NCBI GenBank assembly: GCA_002863125.1
Contig: PKEB01000026.1
Location: 1 to 64,000 of the forward strand
From: Flavobacteriales bacterium
GTDB taxonomy: Bacteria > Bacteroidota > Bacteroidia > Flavobacteriales_D > Sanyastnellaceae
DNA: 64,000 bases
Direction: 5' to 3'
How positions within the stretch are numbered: the first letter of the stretch is position 1; each line of letters begins with the position of its first letter. Below, in pieces: positions 55,003 through 63,287 of this stretch. A program made the translations under genes and the position numbers. The notes beneath the pieces were generated by a model that made no database searches, was not told the DNA's origin, and saw nothing but the letters and a program-made list of their open reading frames with translations.

Positions 55003-57375
55003 TCAAAACTTGAAATTCCAGGTGACCGATGGAATGATGGGAAACAAACTCACTTGGTTTGCTTGCAAATCCAACGTGCCTGAAGTCAAGTCCCCTTCGT
55101 TGCTGAAGTAGATGAAGTAGGGGTTCAAACGGTTGTAGAGGTTGTACACGCCAAACGTCCAGCTGGATTCCCTGCGAATGTCGCGTTTTTTCTTGGATTT
55201 GGCGGGGTCCCGGGTGTAGGTCGCGCTGATATCGGCCCGGTGATAGGTCGCCATGCGGTAGCCGTTGCGTGAACCGTAGACGTCGGTAATGCGGCCTTCG
55301 AAAATGTAGCGCTGTACGGGAAGGGTGAGGGAGTTTCCGGTTGCGTAAACAAAGGCCCCGCCAAAGCGCCATTGCTTCGACAGGGCATAATCCAACACCA
55401 CGCTCAAGTCGTGCCGGCGGTCGTATTTGGCGGGGAAAATCAACCCCATGTTCAGATCGTCAAATTGACGCTCGGTCTTGCTCCACGTATATCCAATCCA
55501 TCCGGTAAACTTGCCTTGGCGCTTTTTGAGGAAGGTCTCTATCCCGTACGACCAGCCGTCCCCAAAAATCAGGTTGTTGTCCACGTTGTCTCCGATATTG
55601 TCTTCAGGGCTGGTGTTTTCGGCGTAGGCAACGAGGTTTTCCAATTCCTTCCAATACCCCTCAATGGAAGCTTCCCAGTTTTCTTCTTTGCCCAAGGTCT
55701 TGAAGAAGCCCAGACTCACTTGGCGGCCCCATTGTGGTTTGACGCGGTCGGAACTGGGGATCCAGATGTCGCCGGGCAATGAACTCGTACCCAAGGAGGT
55801 GAGGTGGACGTACTGGTAGTTCTCGCTGTAGCCGGCTTTGATGCTGGATTGGGGACCCGTGTTCACCCGCAGCGCCAAGCGAGGCTCCCAGCCACCGTAG
55901 AATTGCACCAGTTCACCCGGGGCGAACTGTGTGGTGTCCTGGTTGTCCAGAATCGGGTACCGCGTGAACGGTCCCACGTGCCAGAACCCACTCCACCGCA
56001 GGCCGGCATGCAGGCGGACCGCTTCGGTAATGTCGAAGTCATCTTGCAGGTACACGCCTCCCTCGTGGCTGAACGTCTGTTCTGAGGTCCCCGTGTCGAA
56101 CTCGATGTCTCCGCTGCGCGCGTTGAAATCCGTGGGGATGAAGTCGTGGTGCACGTAGTCGATGCCGCCTTTGATGACGTGGCGCGGGTTGGGGTAGAAG
56201 CTCCATTCGGTACGTCCGGCGAGGTCCTTGATGCCGCTTTCAAATCCGAATTCAAACTCCTCTTGTCCGGCGAGGAAGGAGAAGGAGTATTCGGAATACG
56301 TTGCGCCCACGTTGAGGAACATGCGGTCATTCAGGATGCGGTTCCAACGCAAGGAGCCCATGGAGTTGCCCCAAGGGATGGAGGTGTTGAAACCGGCCTC
56401 TGCGCTGTTAAAGCTGAATACGTCTTTGCCGAAGTATCCCGATAAGAACAGCTGGTCCCGGTCACTCAGGCGGTAGTTGATTTTGGCGTTGAAATCATAG
56501 AAGAAATACCCCGTCCCCTCAAACGCAGAGCCCTTGATGAACGGCCGCGTCAAGATGTCGAGGTAGGTTCTGCGTCCGGACAAAATCAAGCTGCACGTGT
56601 CCTTGATGATTGGCCCTTCCACGGTGAGCCGAGAGCTGATCAACCCCAAACCGCCCGTTGTTTTCCACTTTTTGGCGTTGCCTTCTTTCAGCCCGATGTT
56701 GAGCACGGAACTCACGCGACCGCCGTATTCCGCGGGCATGGACCCTTTGATGAGGTCGATGTTTTTGATGGCGTCGACGTTGAATACGCTGAAGAATCCA
56801 AACAAATGCGAGGCGTTGTACACCGTCGCGTCGTCGAGGAGAATGAGGTTCTGGTCCGGGCCTCCACCGCGGACGTAAAATCCGCTGTTGCCCTCACCGG
56901 CGCTGGAGACGCCAGGCAAGAATTGCAGCACTTTCAATACGTCCACTTCACCCAGCAGCGCAGGCAGCGCTTTGATCTGCTCTACCTCAACGGATGCCCG
57001 CCCCACGTCGGTGCTGGCGGTGTGGTCCGTCCGTTCGCCGACCACCGTGGCCTCTTCAAAAGCGATGACAGCCGGTTCGAGCCCGACGTTGTACACGGAC
57101 TGCCCGGGGGTGAGCTGAATCTCCTTGGTTTGGAAGCCGATGAAGCTCACAGCAACGGCGTTGGCATCATCGGTAAGGGTCAGGCTGTAGAAACCGTAGA
57201 GGTTGGTGGAAGTGCCTCGGCCGTTGTTGACCGGGACGACGCTGGCTCCGAGAATCTGTTCCCCGCTCGACGCGTCCGTCACCGTGCCGCTGATGGTCCG
57301 TTGTGCGTGTGCCACAAACGAGGCGAGAAGGATGCCCGAAGCGAGCAAGACACTTTTTCGAAAGGAGCGGCTCAT
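55003..57375 (-). CDS. TonB-dependent outer-membrane receptor
   Basis: ATG 57375 gives MSRSFRKSVLLASGILLASFVAHAQ, a signal peptide, and 790 residues. A carboxypeptidase-regulatory-like domain (about 27-110, ISGTVTDASSGEQILGASVV) precedes the plug (about 120-240; GNSGFYVRGGGPDQNLILLD) and a 22-strand barrel ending in aromatic SVTWNFKF. There is no SusD gene, so it is not a SusC-type glycan importer; siderophore, vitamin or peptide uptake is possible. The ABC exporter gene follows 6 nt downstream, and the SBP lipoprotein gene is divergent. Confidence 0.92.
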   Translation of the reverse strand: MSRSFRKSVLLASGILLASFVAHAQRTISGTVTDASSGEQILGASVVPVNNGRGTSTNLYGFYSLTLTDDANAVAVSFIGFQTKEIQLTPGQSVYNVGLEPAVIAFEEATVVGERTDHTASTDVGRASVEVEQIKALPALLGEVDVLKVLQFLPGVSSAGEGNSGFYVRGGGPDQNLILLDDATVYNASHLFGFFSVFNVDAIKNIDLIKGSMPAEYGGRVSSVLNIGLKEGNAKKWKTTGGLGLISSRLTVEGPIIKDTCSLILSGRRTYLDILTRPFIKGSAFEGTGYFFYDFNAKINYRLSDRDQLFLSGYFGKDVFSFNSAEAGFNTSIPWGNSMGSLRWNRILNDRMFLNVGATYSEYSFSFLAGQEEFEFGFESGIKDLAGRTEWSFYPNPRHVIKGGIDYVHHDFIPTDFNARSGDIEFDTGTSEQTFSHEGGVYLQDDFDITEAVRLHAGLRWSGFWHVGPFTRYPILDNQDTTQFAPGELVQFYGGWEPRLALRVNTGPQSSIKAGYSENYQYVHLTSLGTSSLPGDIWIPSSDRVKPQWGRQVSLGFFKTLGKEENWEASIEGYWKELENLVAYAENTSPEDNIGDNVDNNLIFGDGWSYGIETFLKKRQGKFTGWIGYTWSKTERQFDDLNMGLIFPAKYDRRHDLSVVLDYALSKQWRFGGAFVYATGNSLTLPVQRYIFEGRITDVYGSRNGYRMATYHRADISATYTRDPAKSKKKRDIRRESSWTFGVYNLYNRLNPYFIYFSNEGDLTSGTLDLQANQVSLFPIIPSVTWNFKF

Positions 57376-57463
57376 GATGCTTACAAAAGTATTGGGCACT
57401 GTGGCCCCCCTGCCCAGATAACAACTGGTTTTAGCATTTGTTGGACACTACCTTGTGCGGGGA

Positions 57464-59113
57464 ATGAAAGCGCGACGACCATCCATGATTCAGCCGGTGC
57501 TTTGGTGCGCCTTATTGGCTGCCTTTGCCGGATGCAATTCAATCGATTATGATGCGTCCCGCGTCTTCCGCTACAACGAAAGCGCCAACCTCACATCGCT
57601 GGACCCCGCGTTTGCACGCACCCTCGAACCGATGTGGGTAGTGGATCAACTGTACGACGGCTTGGTGGAATTGGATGCCAACTTGAACGTGCAGCCGCTC
57701 ATTGCCGAGTCCTACTACGCGGAGGAGGAAGGGACCAAGTGGGTGTTTGTGCTGCGCGATGACGTGCGTTTTGCTGCCCATCCCGATGTTCCTGGATTGG
57801 CAACGGGCCGGAGACTCACCGCAGCAGATGTCGTGTTCAGCTTGAACCGGCTTCGTGATCCGCAGGTCGCTTCGAGCGGTCGTTGGATTTTGGATGCCCT
57901 CGACACCTCAAGCGAAGGGGAGGGCTTGGTCGCCCGCGGCGTGGACACGGTTGAGTTTCAACTCAAGCAGCCGTTTCCGCCGTTTTTGGGCCTTCTTGCC
58001 ACGGCATACGCCAACGTGGTTGCCCCCGAGGCGGTCGAACACTTCGGTGCGGAATTCCGCCGGAATCCGGTGGGTTCGGGGCCGTTTCAATTGGCGTGGT
58101 GGTTGGAAGACGTAGCGTGCGTTCTGCAACGGAACGAGGGCTACTGGGAGCGTGATGATGCCGGCGAGCAATTGCCGTACATGGATGCGGTTCATATTTC
58201 ATTTGCCTCGGACATGGGAGCTGAATACCAGGGGCTGCTGCAGGGAAAATTTGACTTCATGAGTGGCCTGCACCCGGCGTACATGGAAGAATTGCTCGAG
58301 GTTGATGGAACGTTACGTGAGGAACACGCCCCCAGAGTACGCATGGAGACTACGCCGTTTTTAAAGACGGACTACATCGGGTTTTTTGTGGAGCCGAGCG
58401 CTCAGGGCTGGCACCCCTGGCAGGACGAAGCCGTCCGCAACGCGCTTTCGCTGGCCATTGACCGGGAAGGCATCGCTCGTTCCCTGCGACGCGGGACCGT
58501 GGTTCCGACCCGGGATTTTGTGCCGCCTGCCCTTGTGGGGCGGTCTGCCCCCAGGCCTTCCGTATACGATGTCGAACGCGCCCGGGCGGTGATTGATTCT
58601 GTGGCCGCTGAGCATCCCCGTCCCTGGCCGGAATTGGTGCTATCGACCACGAGTGAGTACACCGATTTGTGCGCGGCGCTGCAATTCCAATGGGAATCCA
58701 TCGGGCTGGAGGTGGGCATCGACGTGGTGGCGCCGGCGACCCACCGGGAGCGCGTGGCCAACGGAAAGGCCATGGCGTTTCGCAAGTCGTGGTTGGCGGA
58801 TTATCCGGATGCTGAAAATTTCTTGTCGCTTTTCCGGACGGCCAATCACGCCCCGAGCGGTCCGAACTACACGCATTATTCGGATGCTGGATTCGACGCC
58901 CGCCTGGACTCGGCTTTGGCAGAACCAGATGCCTCCAAGCGGCTCGCGCTTTATGACGACTTGAATGGAATGGTCTCGCAGGCATTGCCGTTGATTCCGC
59001 TTTTTCATGACCAAGTGACGCATTTTGTGCGGCATGACGTCCAAGGATGGGAAATCAATTCCGTTAATCGATTGGATTTGAGGCGGGTAAGGAAAACGCC
59101 AGCGCTCAACTGA
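57464..59113 (+). CDS. oligopeptide-type ABC substrate-binding lipoprotein
   Basis: ATG 57464 gives MKARRPSMIQPVLWCALLAAFAGC, lipobox FAGC. The ~549-residue protein belongs to SBP_bac_5: N-terminal SLDPAFARTLEPMWVVDQLYDGLVEL, KWVFVLRDDVRFAAHPD, and the C-terminal YPDAENFLSLF region. It would bind peptides or nickel-like ligands, but no permease or ATPase genes are near. A TACCTTGT box ends 7 nt before the ATG. It lies opposite the TonB-dependent receptor, which suggests a linked uptake route. Confidence 0.9.
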   Translation: MKARRPSMIQPVLWCALLAAFAGCNSIDYDASRVFRYNESANLTSLDPAFARTLEPMWVVDQLYDGLVELDANLNVQPLIAESYYAEEEGTKWVFVLRDDVRFAAHPDVPGLATGRRLTAADVVFSLNRLRDPQVASSGRWILDALDTSSEGEGLVARGVDTVEFQLKQPFPPFLGLLATAYANVVAPEAVEHFGAEFRRNPVGSGPFQLAWWLEDVACVLQRNEGYWERDDAGEQLPYMDAVHISFASDMGAEYQGLLQGKFDFMSGLHPAYMEELLEVDGTLREEHAPRVRMETTPFLKTDYIGFFVEPSAQGWHPWQDEAVRNALSLAIDREGIARSLRRGTVVPTRDFVPPALVGRSAPRPSVYDVERARAVIDSVAAEHPRPWPELVLSTTSEYTDLCAALQFQWESIGLEVGIDVVAPATHRERVANGKAMAFRKSWLADYPDAENFLSLFRTANHAPSGPNYTHYSDAGFDARLDSALAEPDASKRLALYDDLNGMVSQALPLIPLFHDQVTHFVRHDVQGWEINSVNRLDLRRVRKTPALN

Positions 59114-59174
59114 GGCGTGCGTGCTCGATTTGTGCCACAAACCGTAAATTGGAAGGCACGAACCCTTGCTTTCT

Positions 59175-60188
59175 ATGCTCAGAATTGATTGCCATACCCA
59201 CATTCTACCCCGCGAAATGCCCAAGTGGACCGAGCGGTTTGGGGGAGGCCAGTACATCCACTTGGAGCCAAGTGAGCGAGCGGGATTTGCACGCATAATG
59301 CAAGGCAGCCAATTCTTTCGTGAAATCGGCGAAAACTGCTGGGATGCGGAGGTGCGCAAACGGGAATATGCAGCGCTTGAGACCCAAGTCCAAGTGGTGT
59401 GCACCATCCCCGTGATGTTCAATTATGACGCACCGCTGGCGCATGCGCAGGACATCGCGGTCTTCCTCAACGACCACATCAGTGCGTTGGTCGCCAACGA
59501 TCCGAGGCATTACGCGGGCCTGTGCACCGTGCCCATGCAGGACACCGACGCGGCCATCCGTGAATTGGAGCGGGCCAAGGATGCCGGTCATCTCGGGGTC
59601 CAGATTGGCTCCAACATCAACGGGCTCAACCTCTCGGAGGAACGCTTCTTTCCATTCTTTGAAACGTGCCAGCGCTTGGGGATGGCGGTCATGATTCACC
59701 CGTGGGACATGATGGGCAAGGAGCAAATGGAAAAGTACTGGTTGCCATGGTTGGTGGGCATGCCCGCGGAAACAGCCCGTGCGGCAAGTTCGATGATCTT
59801 CGGTGGGGTATTGGAACGGCTGCCCAATTTGCGGGTCATGTTCAGCCACGCCGGCGGTTCATTCCTCACCACGTTGGGACGGTTTGAGCATGGCTTCAAT
59901 TGCCGACCGGATTTGGTGGCCGTCGACAACGATGTCAACCCCCGTGACTACCTCGGAAAGTTCTGGATCGACAGCATCACGCACGATGCCGATTTGTTGA
60001 AATACGTGTTGAAGCTGCAAGGGGCCAATCGGATTTGCATGGGGTCGGATTACCCTTTCCCGCTTGGTGACCTCGAGCTCGGCGCCTACATGCTCGACAT
60101 GGGACTCGAAGAAGACCAGTTGAGCCAATTGTTCTCCGGAGCGGCCCTAGAATGGCTCGGTGTGCCGGCGTCGTATTTTGAATCGTAA
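59175..60188 (+). CDS. aminocarboxymuconate-semialdehyde decarboxylase (ACMSD)
   Basis: ATG 59175 (MLRIDCHTHILP) gives 337 residues. The amidohydrolase zinc ligands match those of ACMSD: His7, His9, His175 (MIHPWDM), His225 (SHAGG) and Asp292 (GSDYPFPLG). The signature YWLPWLVGMPAETARA is shared with the human enzyme. It decarboxylates 2-amino-3-carboxymuconate-6-semialdehyde in tryptophan catabolism by the kynurenine route. No other kynurenine genes are in the window. Confidence 0.93.
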   Translation: MLRIDCHTHILPREMPKWTERFGGGQYIHLEPSERAGFARIMQGSQFFREIGENCWDAEVRKREYAALETQVQVVCTIPVMFNYDAPLAHAQDIAVFLNDHISALVANDPRHYAGLCTVPMQDTDAAIRELERAKDAGHLGVQIGSNINGLNLSEERFFPFFETCQRLGMAVMIHPWDMMGKEQMEKYWLPWLVGMPAETARAASSMIFGGVLERLPNLRVMFSHAGGSFLTTLGRFEHGFNCRPDLVAVDNDVNPRDYLGKFWIDSITHDADLLKYVLKLQGANRICMGSDYPFPLGDLELGAYMLDMGLEEDQLSQLFSGAALEWLGVPASYFES

Positions 60189-60255
60189 GCCACGTCTTGA
60201 ATTTGCTGCAACCAATTGAAGCCTAAACGGGTTTTACCTACTTACCACCGGATTC

Positions 60256-60810
60256 ATGGAAGCGGCTGACATCAACCTCATTGAAGCGTGCAAGCGGGGC
60301 AAGCCCAGCGCGCAACGGGAGGTGTACACGCGCTTCAGCCCCATGATGTTTGCCGTGGCGCTCCGGTACACGAACGGTCGGGCCGATGCGGAAGACATTT
60401 TGCAAGAGGCGTGGATCAAGGTGTTCCGCCACATCAAGTCGTTCAGCGAGCACAACAGTTTTGAAGGTTGGCTGCGGCGAATCGTCGTCAACACCGCGAT
60501 TACGCACTACCGCCGGAACCAAAAACACGCTTTTCAGCTCGATGTGGATGAGGTCCATGCAACCCCTGCAGACTTGGAAGCGTTCAAGGAATTGGATTTC
60601 ACTCGAGAAGAATTGGCGACTGCCATTGCGCAGCTGCCCAAAGGATATGGAATGGTGTTCAACATGTATGTAATCGAAGGGTACAAGCACAAAGAGATTG
60701 CCGAGCAATTGGGAATCGATTTGAATACGTCCAAGAGCCAGTTGAGTCGGGCGAGGAAGTATTTGCAAGGCATCCTCGGGAACATGTCAAAGCGAGCACA
60801 GAAGGCATAA
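60256..60810 (+). CDS. ECF RNA polymerase sigma factor
   Basis: The 184-residue protein has region 2 (DAEDILQEAWIKVFRHIKSF, about 48-67), FEGWLRRIVVNTAITHYRR (2.4) and region 4 (GYKHKEIAEQLGIDLNTSKS, about 140-165, followed by QLSRARKYL). It directs transcription of a specific regulon, probably envelope stress-related. The next gene starts 11 nt later and encodes a membrane protein that may be its regulator. Confidence 0.95.
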   Translation: MEAADINLIEACKRGKPSAQREVYTRFSPMMFAVALRYTNGRADAEDILQEAWIKVFRHIKSFSEHNSFEGWLRRIVVNTAITHYRRNQKHAFQLDVDEVHATPADLEAFKELDFTREELATAIAQLPKGYGMVFNMYVIEGYKHKEIAEQLGIDLNTSKSQLSRARKYLQGILGNMSKRAQKA

Positions 60811-60820
60811 AGCAGAAGCG

Positions 60821-61342
60821 ATGAAAGCAGAAGAATTTGATCAGTACGTCCGCGCTCAGTTCGAAAACGAAACGGTTGCGCCACGCGCCGAAGTTGAAGA
60901 CGCCGTCTTCGCTTCCCTGAGCGCTGCGACCCGAAAGCGCCGTGGCATTGCTGCCGCAGCCATTCTTTTGGTTGCGACGTCAGCGACGGCCTTGTGGCTA
61001 AATGCACCTGCACCTGCACCTGCACAGCCTGATGCACCAGCTCCAGCATCCACCGAAGTGGCTGTTCCTGTTGCCGTGGCGCCCGCCATACCTGCAGATC
61101 AACCTGCAGAAGGGGTAGCTCCGGTCGCGTCCACACCGAGCGATGAACCCGAGCGCACTGCCCCCAAGTCCAAGGAAACACCGGCAATGGACGAGCACGC
61201 AACATCGGCACCTGTAATTATGGATGAAGTGGCGTCTCGTGGGCTGTCCGGTGTGGAATTGCACGCAACATCCGAGCCTCAGCTCCAGCAGTTGGAAGGC
61301 GAGAAATGGGTGTTGCCAGCCACCGTCGAGGTGAAAGATTAA
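60821..61342 (+). CDS. single-span protein after the ECF sigma gene, possible anti-sigma
   Basis: The protein has 173 residues. The N-terminal cytoplasmic part (about 1-43) has helices EFDQYVRAQFENETV and a basic end TRKRRG; one span follows (about 44-62, AAAAILLVATSATALWL), then an Ala/Pro-rich periplasmic part and a tail EGEKWVLPATVEVKD. There is no HxxxCxxC zinc motif, so it is not a classic ZAS anti-sigma. An anti-sigma-like role comes only from the position 11 nt after the sigma gene. Confidence 0.7.
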   Translation: MKAEEFDQYVRAQFENETVAPRAEVEDAVFASLSAATRKRRGIAAAAILLVATSATALWLNAPAPAPAQPDAPAPASTEVAVPVAVAPAIPADQPAEGVAPVASTPSDEPERTAPKSKETPAMDEHATSAPVIMDEVASRGLSGVELHATSEPQLQQLEGEKWVLPATVEVKD

Positions 61343-61351
61343 CTTTCGGGC

Positions 61352-62176
61352 ATGCGCCTGGTCCGTTTCCTGACTTTCTTGCCTGCTGTGCTTGCTCCGC
61401 TTTGGGCGGTTGCTCACGACTCAGGAATACAAGATTCCATTCTCATCGATGGGGTGATCCTCGATGTAGAAGCGCAGGTGCGATTCGATAGCATTGCGGC
61501 CGACCCACGAAACACCACTGCGGAGTTTCAAGCCGCATGGACTGTCATCGGCCTCGTGGGGGGTGGAAACCCTTCGACAGGCTGGTGGCACTGGAGCAGA
61601 CGTCCCGATGTGAGCCTTCAATGTTCAGCGGAGCTTTTGCGGTTGCCAGCTCGGTTGGATCGACGTAAGCGCTTTCAAGGGCAAGCGCACGTGGATGCCG
61701 GATTCATATTCACTTCGTTGGTTTCCATTGACGCCGCTGCATTTCCCGATTCCCTTATTGGCTTTTTGCCGGCCTCTGCGACGGCCCCCCTCCGCTTGGT
61801 GACCTCTCAGCAATTCGACATCGGTGTCGAGTCAGATACCCTCGAAGCGGTTATGGGCCGAACGACAGCGACGGTGCCGTTCGTTTCCATTGGATGGGAT
61901 GGTGTGTTGGGTGAATGGATTGGTGGAGTTGCCGGAGGCGTGGGGTACCGCATGCGTGCTTCACAGGACCGACCCACGTTGAATGCACCGTCCTTGGATG
62001 GAACAGCGTACGTCCCAGGGGTGCAGCGAAACCCAGGTTTTGTCCCCATGGTTCAAGCCCGAATTGGCTACCGAAAAGTACGTTCTCCATGGATGGTTCA
62101 GTTCACTGGGCTGTGGATGCCTTTGGCTGCTCAGAACCATTGGTGGGGAGTTGGGGTTAAATACGATGCATGGTGA
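61352..62176 (+). CDS. exported protein, probable small outer-membrane beta protein
   Basis: The 274-residue protein has a signal peptide (FLTFLPAVLAPLWAVAH) and mostly beta-strand content with aromatic girdles (WWHWSRRPD, GWDGVLGEWIGGVAGGVGYR, LWMPLAAQNHWWGVGVKYD). It ends in an aromatic residue, a common signal of outer-membrane barrels. No family is recognised. It begins 9 nt after the putative anti-sigma gene, so it may be part of the sigma operon. Confidence 0.65.
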   Translation: MRLVRFLTFLPAVLAPLWAVAHDSGIQDSILIDGVILDVEAQVRFDSIAADPRNTTAEFQAAWTVIGLVGGGNPSTGWWHWSRRPDVSLQCSAELLRLPARLDRRKRFQGQAHVDAGFIFTSLVSIDAAAFPDSLIGFLPASATAPLRLVTSQQFDIGVESDTLEAVMGRTTATVPFVSIGWDGVLGEWIGGVAGGVGYRMRASQDRPTLNAPSLDGTAYVPGVQRNPGFVPMVQARIGYRKVRSPWMVQFTGLWMPLAAQNHWWGVGVKYDAW

Positions 62177-62180
62177 GAAG

Positions 62181-62211
62181 TTTGTCAGCCCAAAGCATTG
62201 CAGTATCTTGT
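62181..62211 (+). promoter_or_regulatory. promoter of the type B T9SS cargo gene
   Basis: TTTG at 62181-62184, 19 bases, then TATCTTGT at 62204-62211, close to the TTTG-N19-TAnnTTTG consensus. The box ends 5 nt before the ATG at 62217, so the transcript should have almost no leader. Confidence 0.5.
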
Positions 62212-62216
62212 AACAC

Positions 62217-63275
62217 ATGAAGTCCCGCTCATTCCTTGATTCCACCCATTTGTTGCCACTTTTGCTCTTGTGCGCATGGGCCATTCCGGTGACAGGGCAG
62301 CAGGTCGTGAACGGCAGTTTTGAATCGCTCACCGCCTTGCCCAGCACCACAGGCCAATGGAATTTAGTGCCAGGTTGGTTGGGCACCGGGAGTTCGGAAA
62401 ACACCCCCGATGCATTTCACATTCAAGGCTCTGGCGGCGGAGACTTGCCGGAGACTCCGGTCGCGATGGTTTCGCCGGATCAGGGCATGGCCATTGCGGG
62501 CTTCATGGCGACGGGTGCCGCCGGGACCAACCGCAGGGAATACATCACAGGTACTTTCTCGCAACCGCTTGAACCGGGCGCGACGTACCGATTCACCTTC
62601 CGCATGACGAACGGAGAGCGCACCGCGTTTTCGCAGGCTGGCCTCGAAGTAAGCAAGCTGGGCATGCATTTTTCGATGGGCCCATTGCAGCAAGTGGCGG
62701 CGAACCCTTTGAATGAAATTCCGCAGTTTGAATTGACCCCTGCTTTCTACAGCCGTGAATGGGAAACGATTTCCTTCAGTTTTGTGGCGCAAGGGCCGTG
62801 GACGTGTTTCACGTGGGGAGCATTTGGTCCTGACGACGGGCGAAGCATCGCCGTCAACGAAGGCGACGCACCGACCATGGCGTATTGTTTTGTCGATGCG
62901 TTTGAGATTGCGTTGGACGATGAAGGCATCGCAGTGGATGAGGAAGAAGTGAAAGGCCCCATGAGCAAACCAACAACGGTCAATTTGGACGAGGATCCTT
63001 CGTGGTTTGTGCCGAATGCTTTTACGCCCAATAACGATGGTGACAACGATGTCTTTGTTCCAGTGTGGAATAACGTGGAAATGAAACGATTCGAGGTTTT
63101 TTCGCGGTGGGGAGAAAAGGTGTTTGCTTTGACTGACAACACCACTGATGGATGGGATGGAACCACCACCAGTGGGAAAGACGCAGAACCTGGAACGTAC
63201 GTCTGGCAGGTGGACCTCGTGGATGCCGACGGCAAGACCATCTCCAAGTCCGGTGCCATCACCTTGATTCGCTGA
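62217..63275 (+). CDS. secreted protein with type B T9SS domain
   Basis: The protein has 352 residues. After a signal peptide (HLLPLLLLCAWAIPVTG), residues ~25-240 form a carbohydrate/lectin-like beta domain (VVNGSFESLTALPSTTGQW, GTSSENTPDAFHI-type patterns). The last ~85 residues (VPNAFTPNNDGDNDVFVPVW, RWGEKVFAL, DGKTISKSGAITLIR) are a gliding-motility/T9SS type B C-terminal domain. It should be exported by T9SS and, as type B cargo, exposed at the surface. Confidence 0.9.
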   Translation: MKSRSFLDSTHLLPLLLLCAWAIPVTGQQVVNGSFESLTALPSTTGQWNLVPGWLGTGSSENTPDAFHIQGSGGGDLPETPVAMVSPDQGMAIAGFMATGAAGTNRREYITGTFSQPLEPGATYRFTFRMTNGERTAFSQAGLEVSKLGMHFSMGPLQQVAANPLNEIPQFELTPAFYSREWETISFSFVAQGPWTCFTWGAFGPDDGRSIAVNEGDAPTMAYCFVDAFEIALDDEGIAVDEEEVKGPMSKPTTVNLDEDPSWFVPNAFTPNNDGDNDVFVPVWNNVEMKRFEVFSRWGEKVFALTDNTTDGWDGTTTSGKDAEPGTYVWQVDLVDADGKTISKSGAITLIR

Positions 63276-63287
63276 TTGGTTCAAACC

